Assembly: GCA_934101865.1 (NCBI GenBank)
Contig: CAKOSA010000006.1
Coordinates: forward strand, 1-49,226
From: an uncultured Bacilli bacterium
GTDB lineage: Bacteria > Bacillota_I > Bacilli_A > RF39 > UBA660
Reading direction: 5' to 3'
Length of the DNA stretch: 49,226 bases
The translations under genes and the position numbers were made by a program. Positions 42,975 through 49,226 of this stretch are shown one piece after another; the first letter of the stretch is position 1; every line of letters begins with the position of its first letter. The notes beneath the pieces are model-generated. The model was not told the DNA's origin and did no database searches. It was given only the letters and a program-made list of their open reading frames with translations.

Positions 42975-45557
42975 ATGAAAAATAAATATATAATAAAAGA
43001 AAGTTACTTACTAATAGTAATAATTGTAGGAATATTATCACTATGTATGTATTCCTCTTTTGCCTTATTCTCCCTTGAAAAAACAACAAGCAAAGATATA
43101 GTAACTATGAAAGCCGCATCCAATATCGAAACCACTCTTAAAATATACGAGTATAAAAAAATAACCGTTCCAGCTGGTTCCAATGCCAGTGTAATGGTTA
43201 ACGTAAGTAACGATACCGGCGGAAGTATATACTATGGAGTATTCTATGAAATGCTATCCCCAAGTACTAAAACTGACGATATCGGTATATACAAAATAGA
43301 TTGGAGTGAAAACGCTACTAGTGGTAGTATCACTAACGGTTCTATCTTACCCGTAGAAATATTAGTAGTAAACAATTCCACCAGTGAAATAACCCTAAAT
43401 ATAGGTGTTGCTGGTAGTGATAGTAACGAACTAGGTTTAACGGAAGGTAAAACATTAATAACAGAAACCTTTAATACCGGAAATGAACCCAGTGGTGATG
43501 CCGGAGAAACCAAGACAACAACAACAGATTATAGTTATACCGGTGCGGTTCAAACGGTTACTCTTAAAGCAGGTACTCATAAGCTAGAAGTATGGGGTGC
43601 TGAAGGAGGATATCGAAATAGTGCAACTTATGCAGGAAAAGGTGGATATTCTTACGGAACACTAACTTTAACTGAAACAACCAAAGCTTATGTTTATGTT
43701 GGAGGATCTGGTAATTCTGGAACATGTACTTCGAGTATATGCAATGGTGGATTTAATGGTGGAGGTTATAGACATACATATAAAGGTGGAGGCGGAGCCT
43801 CTGATATAAGACTAGGAACTGATTCACTATATGCAAGAGTAATAGTTGCTGGTGGCGGTGGTTCTGATGGATCAACCTCTAAAAAAGGAATGTATGGAGG
43901 TGGAACATCTGGAGGGTCTTCGTCTGAAAGTTTCACAGCAAACTCTAATTATTGCGGAAAAGGTGGAACACAAACATATTCTGGATATTCAACTTCATAT
44001 ACAATAACTACGCAAACAACTTCAGGATTAAATTCTAATACTACAGCAAATTATGCTGGAGGATTTGGATTTGGTGGTGGCGGAGTTTATTTAAGCAGTG
44101 GTTATGGAGGAGCAGGAGGAGGAGGCTGGTATGGCGGTTCCGGAACTGTTCCAGATGGTTCAGCAGATGATGATCGTGGAGGTGGCGGTGGTTCTGGATA
44201 CGTGTATACATCTGGAACAGCATCAAGTTATCCATCAGGATGCCTTTTAAATAGTAGCTATTACTTAACAAATGCCTCTACTATAGCAGGTGATCAATCC
44301 TTTACAGATAATAGTGGTAGTACTGTTACAGGCCACTCTGGTAATGGATATGCTAGAATAACCTCTACTGTTAAAGCAAGCACAGTACCTAGTATAGATA
44401 CAAGTGCTATATCCATAGCTGAAGGAGAGAATATAAATTTAAAATCCCAAGTTACTTGTAAAGATAATGGATCAGGCTGTAAGATAGTCTTAGTAAAGCC
44501 AGCTACAACAGAGGGATTAACTAAATCAACTACCGCCCTCTATGTCTTAGAAGATAATTCCGGTAATAGATATAAATATAAGAAACAAGTAAATATCAAA
44601 GAAAATGCTGTTAAACTAATAATGTCACAAAGTAAAGGCAATGAGTGGGGTGCTAATGCCGAAGATGGCCTCTATGCTACTAATAGCTATACAGCCTCTG
44701 ATGGAACCACTAAATATCACGATTATAGATATGTAGGAGCCGATCCCAATAACTATGTTTGGTTTAATAATGATATGTATCAAATAATAGGTGTCTTTGA
44801 TGAAAATAGTCACGGTAAAACGGGAGAGTATTTAGTTAAGTTAATAATGGCAAACCCTTTGGGAGGATATAGCTGGGGAGCATATAATAGTTCTAATACT
44901 TCTGGTACTTATTCTAGTTATAAAAATGACTGGACGGGTAATACGACGGGAATTAAAGCTAACCTAAATGTCCTCTTTAATGAATACTTTTTAAATAGTA
45001 CTAATACTAGTAGTACTTATGGAGCCTGTTCCAATTGGACTTACTTCTATTCTAATACTAATTATAGAACTAATGATTGTTCAGATATAGTCGGTTATGG
45101 TATAGATAGCAGTGCCTTAAACTCTATTGAAACAACTACTTGGTATCTATATGGAAGTGGCACTAACCAAAGTAAACAGAACTGGTATCTATGTGAAAGG
45201 GGTGGAAACTCTTGTACGGGTGCTAATTCTGGATCTTATAGTACTACTACTGATGCTAAGATAGGATTAATGTATCTAAGTGATTACTTATACGCTAGTA
45301 GTTATTATACCAGCTCCGATACAACTACCCAGGGTACTAGTTACTTTGGAAATAAGAACTGGCTCTATAAAGGCTGGGAGTGGACCCTAACCCCTTATGC
45401 CTCTGTCTCGTATTATGTGTGGAGGGTGAGTTCTGGTTCTGCGTATAGTACTTCCGTGGACAATCCCGATTCCGCCCGCCCCACCTTCTATCTCAAATCT
45501 ACTGTCTCTATATCGGGTGGAGATGGAACCTTTGCTAATCCGTATATCATAGAATAA
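42975..45557 (+). CDS. DGR target protein 1 (variable lectin-like surface protein)
   Basis: The 860-residue product has one N-terminal membrane helix (~10-32) and a TasA-like beta domain (~35-175). A long glycine-rich domain (~190-465, GGGG/GYGG-rich, similar in style to glycine-rich receptor ectodomains) and an Ig-like segment (~470-545) follow. The C-terminal domain (~550-860) contains YRYVGADPNNYVWFNN, WYLCERGGNSC, GWEWTLTPYAS and SARPTFYLKS. Codons 809-838 are the variable repeat: relative to the template, 11 of 12 adenine-bearing codons (leaving out an invariant AGG) are changed. AGGAGG precedes the start. It is probably displayed outside the cell and binds a changing ligand. Confidence 0.9.
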   Translation: MKNKYIIKESYLLIVIIVGILSLCMYSSFALFSLEKTTSKDIVTMKAASNIETTLKIYEYKKITVPAGSNASVMVNVSNDTGGSIYYGVFYEMLSPSTKTDDIGIYKIDWSENATSGSITNGSILPVEILVVNNSTSEITLNIGVAGSDSNELGLTEGKTLITETFNTGNEPSGDAGETKTTTTDYSYTGAVQTVTLKAGTHKLEVWGAEGGYRNSATYAGKGGYSYGTLTLTETTKAYVYVGGSGNSGTCTSSICNGGFNGGGYRHTYKGGGGASDIRLGTDSLYARVIVAGGGGSDGSTSKKGMYGGGTSGGSSSESFTANSNYCGKGGTQTYSGYSTSYTITTQTTSGLNSNTTANYAGGFGFGGGGVYLSSGYGGAGGGGWYGGSGTVPDGSADDDRGGGGGSGYVYTSGTASSYPSGCLLNSSYYLTNASTIAGDQSFTDNSGSTVTGHSGNGYARITSTVKASTVPSIDTSAISIAEGENINLKSQVTCKDNGSGCKIVLVKPATTEGLTKSTTALYVLEDNSGNRYKYKKQVNIKENAVKLIMSQSKGNEWGANAEDGLYATNSYTASDGTTKYHDYRYVGADPNNYVWFNNDMYQIIGVFDENSHGKTGEYLVKLIMANPLGGYSWGAYNSSNTSGTYSSYKNDWTGNTTGIKANLNVLFNEYFLNSTNTSSTYGACSNWTYFYSNTNYRTNDCSDIVGYGIDSSALNSIETTTWYLYGSGTNQSKQNWYLCERGGNSCTGANSGSYSTTTDAKIGLMYLSDYLYASSYYTSSDTTTQGTSYFGNKNWLYKGWEWTLTPYASVSYYVWRVSSGSAYSTSVDNPDSARPTFYLKSTVSISGGDGTFANPYIIE
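45277..45405 (+). repeat. 129-bp block identical to target gene 2
   Basis: Every base matches 48822-48950. The identity stops at the first variable base of the repeat and, on the other side, at a single C/T difference. Confidence 0.9.
45399..45489 (+). repeat. DGR variable repeat 1 (VR1)
   Basis: This 91-base match to the template repeat (offset 2171) has 12 mismatches before the GC-rich end, all at template adenines: A to T seven times, A to G four times and A to C once or nearly so. The only other difference is C versus G near the 3' end (45484). The GC-rich CCGCCCGCCCCA end plays the part of the initiation-of-mutagenic-homing sequence. Confidence 0.95.
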
Positions 45558-45580
45558 AAATAATATAAAAAAAGTAAATA

Positions 45581-45609
45581 GGCAAGGGAGGGTTTACTCT
45601 CCCGTGACC
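45581..45609 (+). other. Conserved hairpin after target gene 1
   Basis: GGGAG (45586-45590) and CTCCC (45599-45603) close an 8-nt GGTTTACT loop. GG/CC may pair outside. The same loop and surrounding sequence follow target gene 2, with a changed base pair in the stem. There is no T run, so it is not an ordinary terminator. Confidence 0.75.
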
Positions 45610-45666
45610 AATAAGAAAGGAAATGATAAAAATGAATGAAAATATAAACAAGGAAATACGCTCTCG

Positions 45667-45712
45667 GAGAGAGCGAGCGACCAGAGAGAGCGAGCGACCA
45701 GAGAGAGCAAAG
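45667..45712 (+). repeat. 17-bp tandem repeat causing a frameshift
   Basis: GAGAGAGCGAGCGACCA occurs twice in tandem (45667-45683, 45684-45700), followed by a partial third copy. It is much more GC-rich than its surroundings. A 7-bp inverted repeat (CGCTCTC 45659-45665, GAGAGCG 45669-45675) overlaps its left edge. It lies between the well-placed ATG at 45632 and the MutS-like reading frame; that ATG's frame stops at TAG 45722. Confidence 0.88.
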
Positions 45713-45734
45713 AGAAACATATAGTACTGACCTT

Positions 45735-46103
45735 TTGCGTGTCTATAAAAATGGTGCCTTTTACAGTAGTTATGGAAATGATAGTAAAATATTAAACTAT
45801 CTCTTTAACTATAAAATAAGTTTTAATGGTACAGCAGGTTTCCCTGAAACATCTCTAAATAAAGTTATTAGTGCCTTAGAAAGAAATAAAATAAGTTACT
45901 CTATACTATATAAAAACCACGAACCCGTAACTGTTAATTTTAAAAACTTAAACTCTTATAAGAAAGTATTATCCAAAGCACTACTAAAACTAAGTAATAA
46001 AGATAGAATAGATAATATTATCAATAAAATATATAATATAGATAACGAAGAAACCCTAATAAAAATACTAAACGCTATTGAAGAGGTGATTATAAATGAA
46101 TAA
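45735..46103 (+). CDS. MutS-domain-I-like DGR accessory protein, start out of frame
   Basis: The visible 122-residue frame (possible TTG at 45735; open back to 45648) contains LLRVYKNGAFYSSYGNDSKI, then AGFPETSLNKVISALERNKI. This is the pattern of the mismatch-recognition N-terminal domain of MutS (YKxGxFYExFGxDA... and AxxPxxxLxxYxxxL). A stand-alone MutS-like protein has, as I recall, been noted beside some DGRs. The natural start seems to be ATG 45632 (after AGAAAGGA), which is out of frame because of the 17-bp repeats. Removing two units gives a continuous reading through REQRETYSTDLL. It overlaps avd by eight bases. Confidence 0.7.
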   Translation: MRVYKNGAFYSSYGNDSKILNYLFNYKISFNGTAGFPETSLNKVISALERNKISYSILYKNHEPVTVNFKNLNSYKKVLSKALLKLSNKDRIDNIINKIYNIDNEETLIKILNAIEEVIINE

Positions 46104-46458
46104 CACCCCCCAAAATAAAGATAACTTTATTCTTGCCAAGAAAGTTAAAGACTTTATTCTAACAATGGAACCACTTCTAGAAAATATCCCTAAGAAAGAC
46201 TTATATAATCGCGACCAAATAAGAGAAGAACTAATCGACTTACTCAGAAATATATATAATGCTAATCTAATTAAAGTAGATAAAGAAAGAAAACTATATT
46301 TACAAGAATTAGTTATAGTTGATCTTAAAGTTATAGACTTCTATTTAGAAAGAATGTATATCTATAAGTATATAAGTAAAAAACAATTAAAAGAAAGAAC
46401 TGACAAACTGGGCGAAATAAATAAAATAACCAGAGGTTGGATTAAAACTAGTGCCTAA
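46096..46458 (+). CDS. avd: DGR accessory variability determinant (Avd)
   Basis: The 120-residue all-helical protein fits Avd, the basic four-helix bundle that forms a pentamer and binds the template RNA with the reverse transcriptase. Features are KVKDFILTMEPLLENIPKKD, IREELIDLLRNIYNAN, LYLQELVIVDLKVIDFYLE and the typical end LGEINKITRGWIK. AAGAGGTGA precedes the start, which overlaps the MutS-like gene by eight bases. The reverse transcriptase start likewise overlaps its end by eight bases, so the three are translationally coupled. Confidence 0.88.
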   Translation: MNNTPQNKDNFILAKKVKDFILTMEPLLENIPKKDLYNRDQIREELIDLLRNIYNANLIKVDKERKLYLQELVIVDLKVIDFYLERMYIYKYISKKQLKERTDKLGEINKITRGWIKTSA

Positions 46459-47545
46459 CCCCAGTATAGATTTACTTATAAATATATATGAAAAAGAACT
46501 ATGTAAGAAAGTAAAAAACAAAAAGAAGTTATATGAGTTTGAAACTCAGAAAATGATTAATATATGTTCTATTATTAATGATATAGAACAAGGCACCATT
46601 CCTATACCTAAATATAATATATTTCTTATTAAGGACCCTAAATATAGAATAATAATGAGTGTTAGTATCTATGATAAACTAATTAACCATTATTATTCTC
46701 ACACCGTCCTTGATAAGAAATTAAGTAAATATTTAGATATAAGGAATGTTGCCACCAGAAAGAATATGGGTTCTAGTTTTGGACATAAACTAATTATGAA
46801 ATATATTGAAGAAGAAAAACATCATAATAAAGAATTCTATATTCTTAAACTAGATATATCTAAATACTTTTATAGTATCGATCATAACGTCTTAAAAAGT
46901 CTTATAAAAGATAAAGTAACTCCCGAAGAATATAAATATTTAGAACTAATACTAAACTCTACTAACCAAAGTTATGTAAATGAAACCATAACTAAACTCA
47001 AATTAAAGGAAGTAAACCATAACCCCACCCGAACGGGTGAAATAACATCTTTACCTTTATATAATAAAGGTAAAGGGTTATCTATTGGTCTTCTTTCTAA
47101 TCAGTTTTTAGCTATATTCTATTTATATAAGTTACATAACTATATAATCCATAAACTTAAAATTAAGCACTTAGTCGTTTATATGGATGATTATATATTA
47201 ATGCACCCTAGTAAAAAGTATTTACAAGAGTGTTTAAAAGAAATAGAGTATATTCTGGAAAATGAGTATAAACTCAAACTAAATAAGAAGAAAACAATGA
47301 TAACTAGTTCTAAGGAAGGCTTTGTCTTTCTCGGATATAGATATAAAGTAATAAATAATAAAACTATTGTATCCCTAAGATCGGATACTATAAGGAAAGT
47401 AAGAAAAAACTTACGTAAATATAAAAAACAGTTTCTTAATGGCAGTATCACTTTTAAACAAAGGTTTAGTAGTGTAAATAACTATAAATATACTTTTAAA
47501 TATAATAGAGAAAAAATAAATAGTATTATAGATAAATATAATTAA
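46451..47545 (+). CDS. DGR reverse transcriptase
   Basis: The GTG start overlaps the avd stop. The 364-residue protein carries the RT core: RIIMSVSIYDKLINHYY, first metal Asp D135 (LKLDISKYFYSIDH), motif 4 GLSIGLLSNQFLAIFYL (209-225; DGR enzymes usually read xGxxxSQ, here SNQ), the YMDD box at 244-247, LKLNKKKTM and GFVFLGYR. There is no maturase, RNase H or endonuclease domain, which argues against a group II intron. The template repeat begins 25 bases after its stop. It makes adenine-mutagenised cDNA from the template RNA. Confidence 0.95.
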   Translation: MPNPSIDLLINIYEKELCKKVKNKKKLYEFETQKMINICSIINDIEQGTIPIPKYNIFLIKDPKYRIIMSVSIYDKLINHYYSHTVLDKKLSKYLDIRNVATRKNMGSSFGHKLIMKYIEEEKHHNKEFYILKLDISKYFYSIDHNVLKSLIKDKVTPEEYKYLELILNSTNQSYVNETITKLKLKEVNHNPTRTGEITSLPLYNKGKGLSIGLLSNQFLAIFYLYKLHNYIIHKLKIKHLVVYMDDYILMHPSKKYLQECLKEIEYILENEYKLKLNKKKTMITSSKEGFVFLGYRYKVINNKTIVSLRSDTIRKVRKNLRKYKKQFLNGSITFKQRFSSVNNYKYTFKYNREKINSIIDKYN

Positions 47546-47569
47546 TAATTATAGGGTAGTCTTCTAAGG

Positions 47570-47660
47570 GCCTCTGACTCGAATAATGTGTGGAGGGTGA
47601 ATAATGGTTCTGCGAATAATAATACCGTGAACAATCCCAATTCCGCCCGCCCCAGCTTCT
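47570..47660 (+). repeat. DGR template repeat (TR)
   Basis: This non-coding 91-base template, read in the target frame, gives ASDSNNVWRVNNGSA and then NNNTVNNPNSARP. It has ten AAT/AAC codons, which can become about 15 amino acids by adenine change but never a stop. It holds 23 adenines before the GC-rich end. It matches VR1 and VR2. Near the end G47655 replaces the C present in both VRs, the kind of TR/VR difference that makes transfer one-way. Confidence 0.95.
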
Positions 47661-47790
47661 TGTATTTGGGAGATTGTATGTTTACGGATATACTTTGATA
47701 GATATAAGAAACATAGACTATCCTTGGTTTAAAACCTAAAAACAGTATGTGTACGGAGCTTTATTTATAAAGTTCCTCCTCGGCACATAA
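47570..47790 (+). ncRNA. Probable DGR template RNA and 3' structured region
   Basis: After the template repeat, about 140 bases without a gene contain a hairpin of GGAGCTTTA (47755-47763) with TAAAGTTCC (47768-47776, one G-T pair, TTTA loop) and a short GGTTT/AAACC palindrome near 47727. In studied DGRs the RNA beyond the template is needed for Avd-RT binding and priming. The ends of the RNA are not known from sequence. Confidence 0.55.
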
Positions 47791-47802
47791 TTAAGGAGTA
47801 TT

Positions 47803-48087
47803 ATGAAAAATAGGTACAATATGGCTAAACTATGGTATAATGAATATGTAATCTTAATAGTAAAGAAAGGGAAACTATATACTTATATCAATAATAAGTT
47901 AGTAAACTTTAAAGAAATAAAGAAGTTAAGAGAATATCATATTAATTATATCATCATAGATAACCTAGATATATATAAGAAAGAATATATAGACAATAAC
48001 TATAATTTATATTATTTAAAATATGAACTAGCCCACATTTTAAATAATATAAATGAAAAAATAGAAAGGGTTGATATTAGTGAGTAA
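47803..48087 (+). CDS. Small DGR-locus protein, possibly a second MutS-I-like module
   Basis: The 94-residue product follows AAGGAG. VLIVKKGKLYTYINNKLVNF and KKLREYHINYIIIDN line up loosely with YKNGAFYSSYGND...L and ALERNKISYSILYKN of the MutS-like protein at 45735, as if the middle were missing. The likeness is weak and could be chance. It ends eight bases into target gene 2, giving the same coupled 8-base overlap used elsewhere in the locus. The function is unknown. Confidence 0.65.
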   Translation: MKNRYNMAKLWYNEYVILIVKKGKLYTYINNKLVNFKEIKKLREYHINYIIIDNLDIYKKEYIDNNYNLYYLKYELAHILNNINEKIERVDISE

Positions 48088-49117
48088 AAAGAAAATTATT
48101 ATAATAGTATCTATATTATTAGTAAGTATTACTATAATAATAATAATAGGCTTTAACTCTAAGAAGAGTTATGCCGTCGGCACTACTCTTGTCGATACCG
48201 TTAAAGCCTTAAATAAAGGAAGTAGTTGGAGTGCCGGAGCTAGTGGAGTATACTATACTAATTCTCACGAATATAGATATATAGGAGCAGAAGTCAATAA
48301 CTACGTTAAGTTTAATAATGACTTATATAGAATAATAGGTGTCTTTGATAGTAATAGTCACGGTAAAAATGGGGAAATGGTTAAGTTAATAAGATCACGT
48401 CCCTTAGGAGGATACAGTTGGGGAGTATATAATAGTTCTAATACTTCCGGTACTTATTCAAATTATGCAAATGACTGGACAGGAACTACTACCGGAATAA
48501 AAGCTAATCTAAATGTTCTTTTAAATGAATACTTTTATAATAAAACGAGTGCTAGTAGTACTTATGGACCCTGTACTAATTGGACCTACTATAATAGTAA
48601 TACCAACTATCGAACTAATAGTTGCTCGCAAATAGTAGGCTATGGTATTGATGAGAGTTTAAGAGGATATATAGAGACTGCTACTTGGTATCTCTATGGA
48701 AGTAGGACTGCTCAAAGTAAACAAAACTGGTATCTCTGTGAAAGAGGAGGCAACTCTTGTACAGGGGCCAATTCTGGATCTTATAGTACTACTACTGACG
48801 CAAAAATAGGCTTAATGTATTTAAGTGATTACTTATACGCTAGTAGTTATTATACCAGCTCCGATACAACTACCCAGGGTACTAGTTACTTTGGAAATAA
48901 GAACTGGCTCTATAAAGGCTGGGAGTGGACCCTAACCCCTTATGCCTCTGACTCAAGTTCTGTGTGGAGGGTGGGTTATGGTTCTGCGAATTTTAGTACC
49001 ACGTACCTTCCCTATTCCGCCCGCCCCACCTTCTACCTTAAATCTAGTGTCTATGTAACAGGAGGGGATGGATCCTTTGATAATCCCTTTACCTTAGGAT
49101 GTAATGATTGTTCATAG
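48080..49117 (+). CDS. DGR target protein 2 (short variable surface protein)
   Basis: The GTG at 48080 (after AAAGGG, overlapping the previous stop) is preferred over a TTG at 48071. The 345-residue product has one membrane helix (~5-22, IIIIVSILLVSITIIIIIG) followed directly by the lectin-like domain. It has YRYIGAEVNNYVKFNN, WYLCERGGNSCTGANSGSY, GWEWTLTPYAS and SARPTFYLKS, without the glycine-rich and Ig-like parts of target 1. The variable repeat covers codons ~289-318. The C-terminus is FTLGCNDCS instead of NPYIIE; the two cysteines are unusual. Confidence 0.9.
   Translation: MSKKKIIIIVSILLVSITIIIIIGFNSKKSYAVGTTLVDTVKALNKGSSWSAGASGVYYTNSHEYRYIGAEVNNYVKFNNDLYRIIGVFDSNSHGKNGEMVKLIRSRPLGGYSWGVYNSSNTSGTYSNYANDWTGTTTGIKANLNVLLNEYFYNKTSASSTYGPCTNWTYYNSNTNYRTNSCSQIVGYGIDESLRGYIETATWYLYGSRTAQSKQNWYLCERGGNSCTGANSGSYSTTTDAKIGLMYLSDYLYASSYYTSSDTTTQGTSYFGNKNWLYKGWEWTLTPYASDSSSVWRVGYGSANFSTTYLPYSARPTFYLKSSVYVTGGDGSFDNPFTLGCNDCS
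48822..48950 (+). repeat. 129-bp block identical to target gene 1
   Basis: Identical to 45277-45405, directly upstream of and running into VR2. Confidence 0.9.
48944..49034 (+). repeat. DGR variable repeat 2 (VR2)
   Basis: This 91-base match to the template has 13 changes at template adenines in 9 codons. There are also three changes at non-adenines: TCG to TCA, and GTG to ACG. The GC-rich end CCGCCCGCCCCA is intact, and the C versus G difference from the template is the same as in VR1. Confidence 0.93.
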
Positions 49118-49121
49118 AATA

Positions 49122-49152
49122 GGGCAGGGAAGGGTTTACTCTTCCTTGGCCC
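49122..49152 (+). other. Conserved hairpin after target gene 2
   Basis: GGAAG (49128-49132) pairs with CTTCC (49141-49145) around the same GGTTTACT loop as after target gene 1, with an outer GGGC/GCCC. A G-C pair of the first copy is an A-T pair here. Confidence 0.75.
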
Positions 49153-49170
49153 AATAGAAAGGAGACAAAT

Positions 49171-49226
49171 ATGCTCGGTAATATAATTAGAGTGGAAGAC
49201 ACTCACATAACTGTAAAACTAAATAT
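49171..49226 (+). CDS. Start of a downstream gene (partial, cut by the window end)
   Basis: ATG follows GAAAGGAGA and opens MLGNIIRVEDTHITVKLN before the window ends. The short beta-rich start recalls the N-terminal barrel of HerA/VirB4-like ATPases, but 18 residues are too few to decide. It stands behind the conserved hairpin in the same way that the MutS-like gene stands behind the first one. Confidence 0.6.
   Translation, partial: MLGNIIRVEDTHITVKLN

Noticed and set aside
42751..43089. Minus-strand reading upstream of abiEi
   Set aside because: It covers the operator repeats and the target 1 promoter; abiEi has a strong ribosome site at its own ATG.
43500..44370. Glycine-rich stretch of target 1 as a simple-sequence artefact
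   Set aside because: Codon choice varies and the frame is intact through to the lectin-like domain, so it is a real protein domain.
46451..47545. Group II intron or retron reverse transcriptase
   Set aside because: There is no maturase or endonuclease domain and no intron or msr/msd structure; Avd, TR and adenine-specific VRs identify a DGR.
42900..49226. Prophage carrying the retroelement
   Set aside because: No capsid, tail, terminase, integrase or attachment site is visible, and the targets have membrane anchors rather than tail-fibre features.

Overview
The window is low-GC DNA from a Gram-positive bacterium that uses the standard code: TGA ends several genes and tryptophan is TGG. Strong AGGAGG-type ribosome sites, many TTGACA-17-TATAAT promoters, parC, scpA/scpB, a rplM-rpsI pair with an L13-type leader, a CwlD-like amidase and NPQTS/TPKTG sorting signals suggest an uncultured, probably gut-associated lineage of Bacilli or an Erysipelotrichia/RF39-like group. 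The lineage is inferred from style, not proven. No rRNA, tRNA or CRISPR array was found, and no stretch longer than 300 bases lacks a gene or gene remnant.

Layout. 1-9.5 kb: the end of rplQ, a membrane-anchored hypothetical, a helical protein, a short-chain dehydrogenase, a putative amidoligase, a TasA-like surface protein, a two-gene membrane operon, a CwlD-like amidase and a coiled-coil protein. 9.5-20 kb: GNAT acetyltransferase (minus strand), Abi_2/HEPN protein, HtrA, RluD, rhomboid, PHP phosphoesterase, stomatin-like protein, rplM-rpsI, hisS and a lysozyme-like enzyme. 20-30.5 kb: two TasA-like or lectin-like surface proteins, pcrA, a VanY-type peptidase, truA, a sortase-anchored beta-helix protein and parC. 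30.5-36.5 kb: NUDIX (minus), an IS1595-type insertion sequence with intact ends and an 8-bp target duplication, a zinc-ribbon protein, scpA-scpB and pdp. 36.6-40.5 kb (minus): a phosphorelay of Hpt, receiver plus degenerate HD-GYP, and hybrid kinase. 40.7-42.8 kb: a MucBP-type surface protein, a decayed RelB/YafQ toxin-antitoxin remnant and an orphan AbiEi-type regulator with four operator-like repeats.

The main discovery is at 42.9-49.2 kb: a complete diversity-generating retroelement (DGR). The order is target gene 1 (860 aa), MutS-domain-I-like gene, avd, reverse transcriptase, template repeat, small ORF, target gene 2 (345 aa), then the start of another gene. The 91-bp template repeat matches the lectin-like 3' ends of both target genes. 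In target 1 all 12 mismatches before the terminal G/C difference fall on template adenines; in target 2, 13 of 16 do. Reverse transcriptase plus Avd would copy template RNA with adenine errors into the two variable repeats and diversify two membrane-anchored, probably surface-displayed proteins. A third protein at 20.8-22.3 kb has the same kind of C-terminal domain but no match to the template.

Two features of the DGR look unusual. A high-GC 17-bp tandem repeat near the start of the MutS-like gene puts it out of frame; losing two units or gaining one would restore it, so the avd-RT operon may be phase-variable. Both target genes are also followed by a hairpin with an identical 8-nt loop and a covarying stem.
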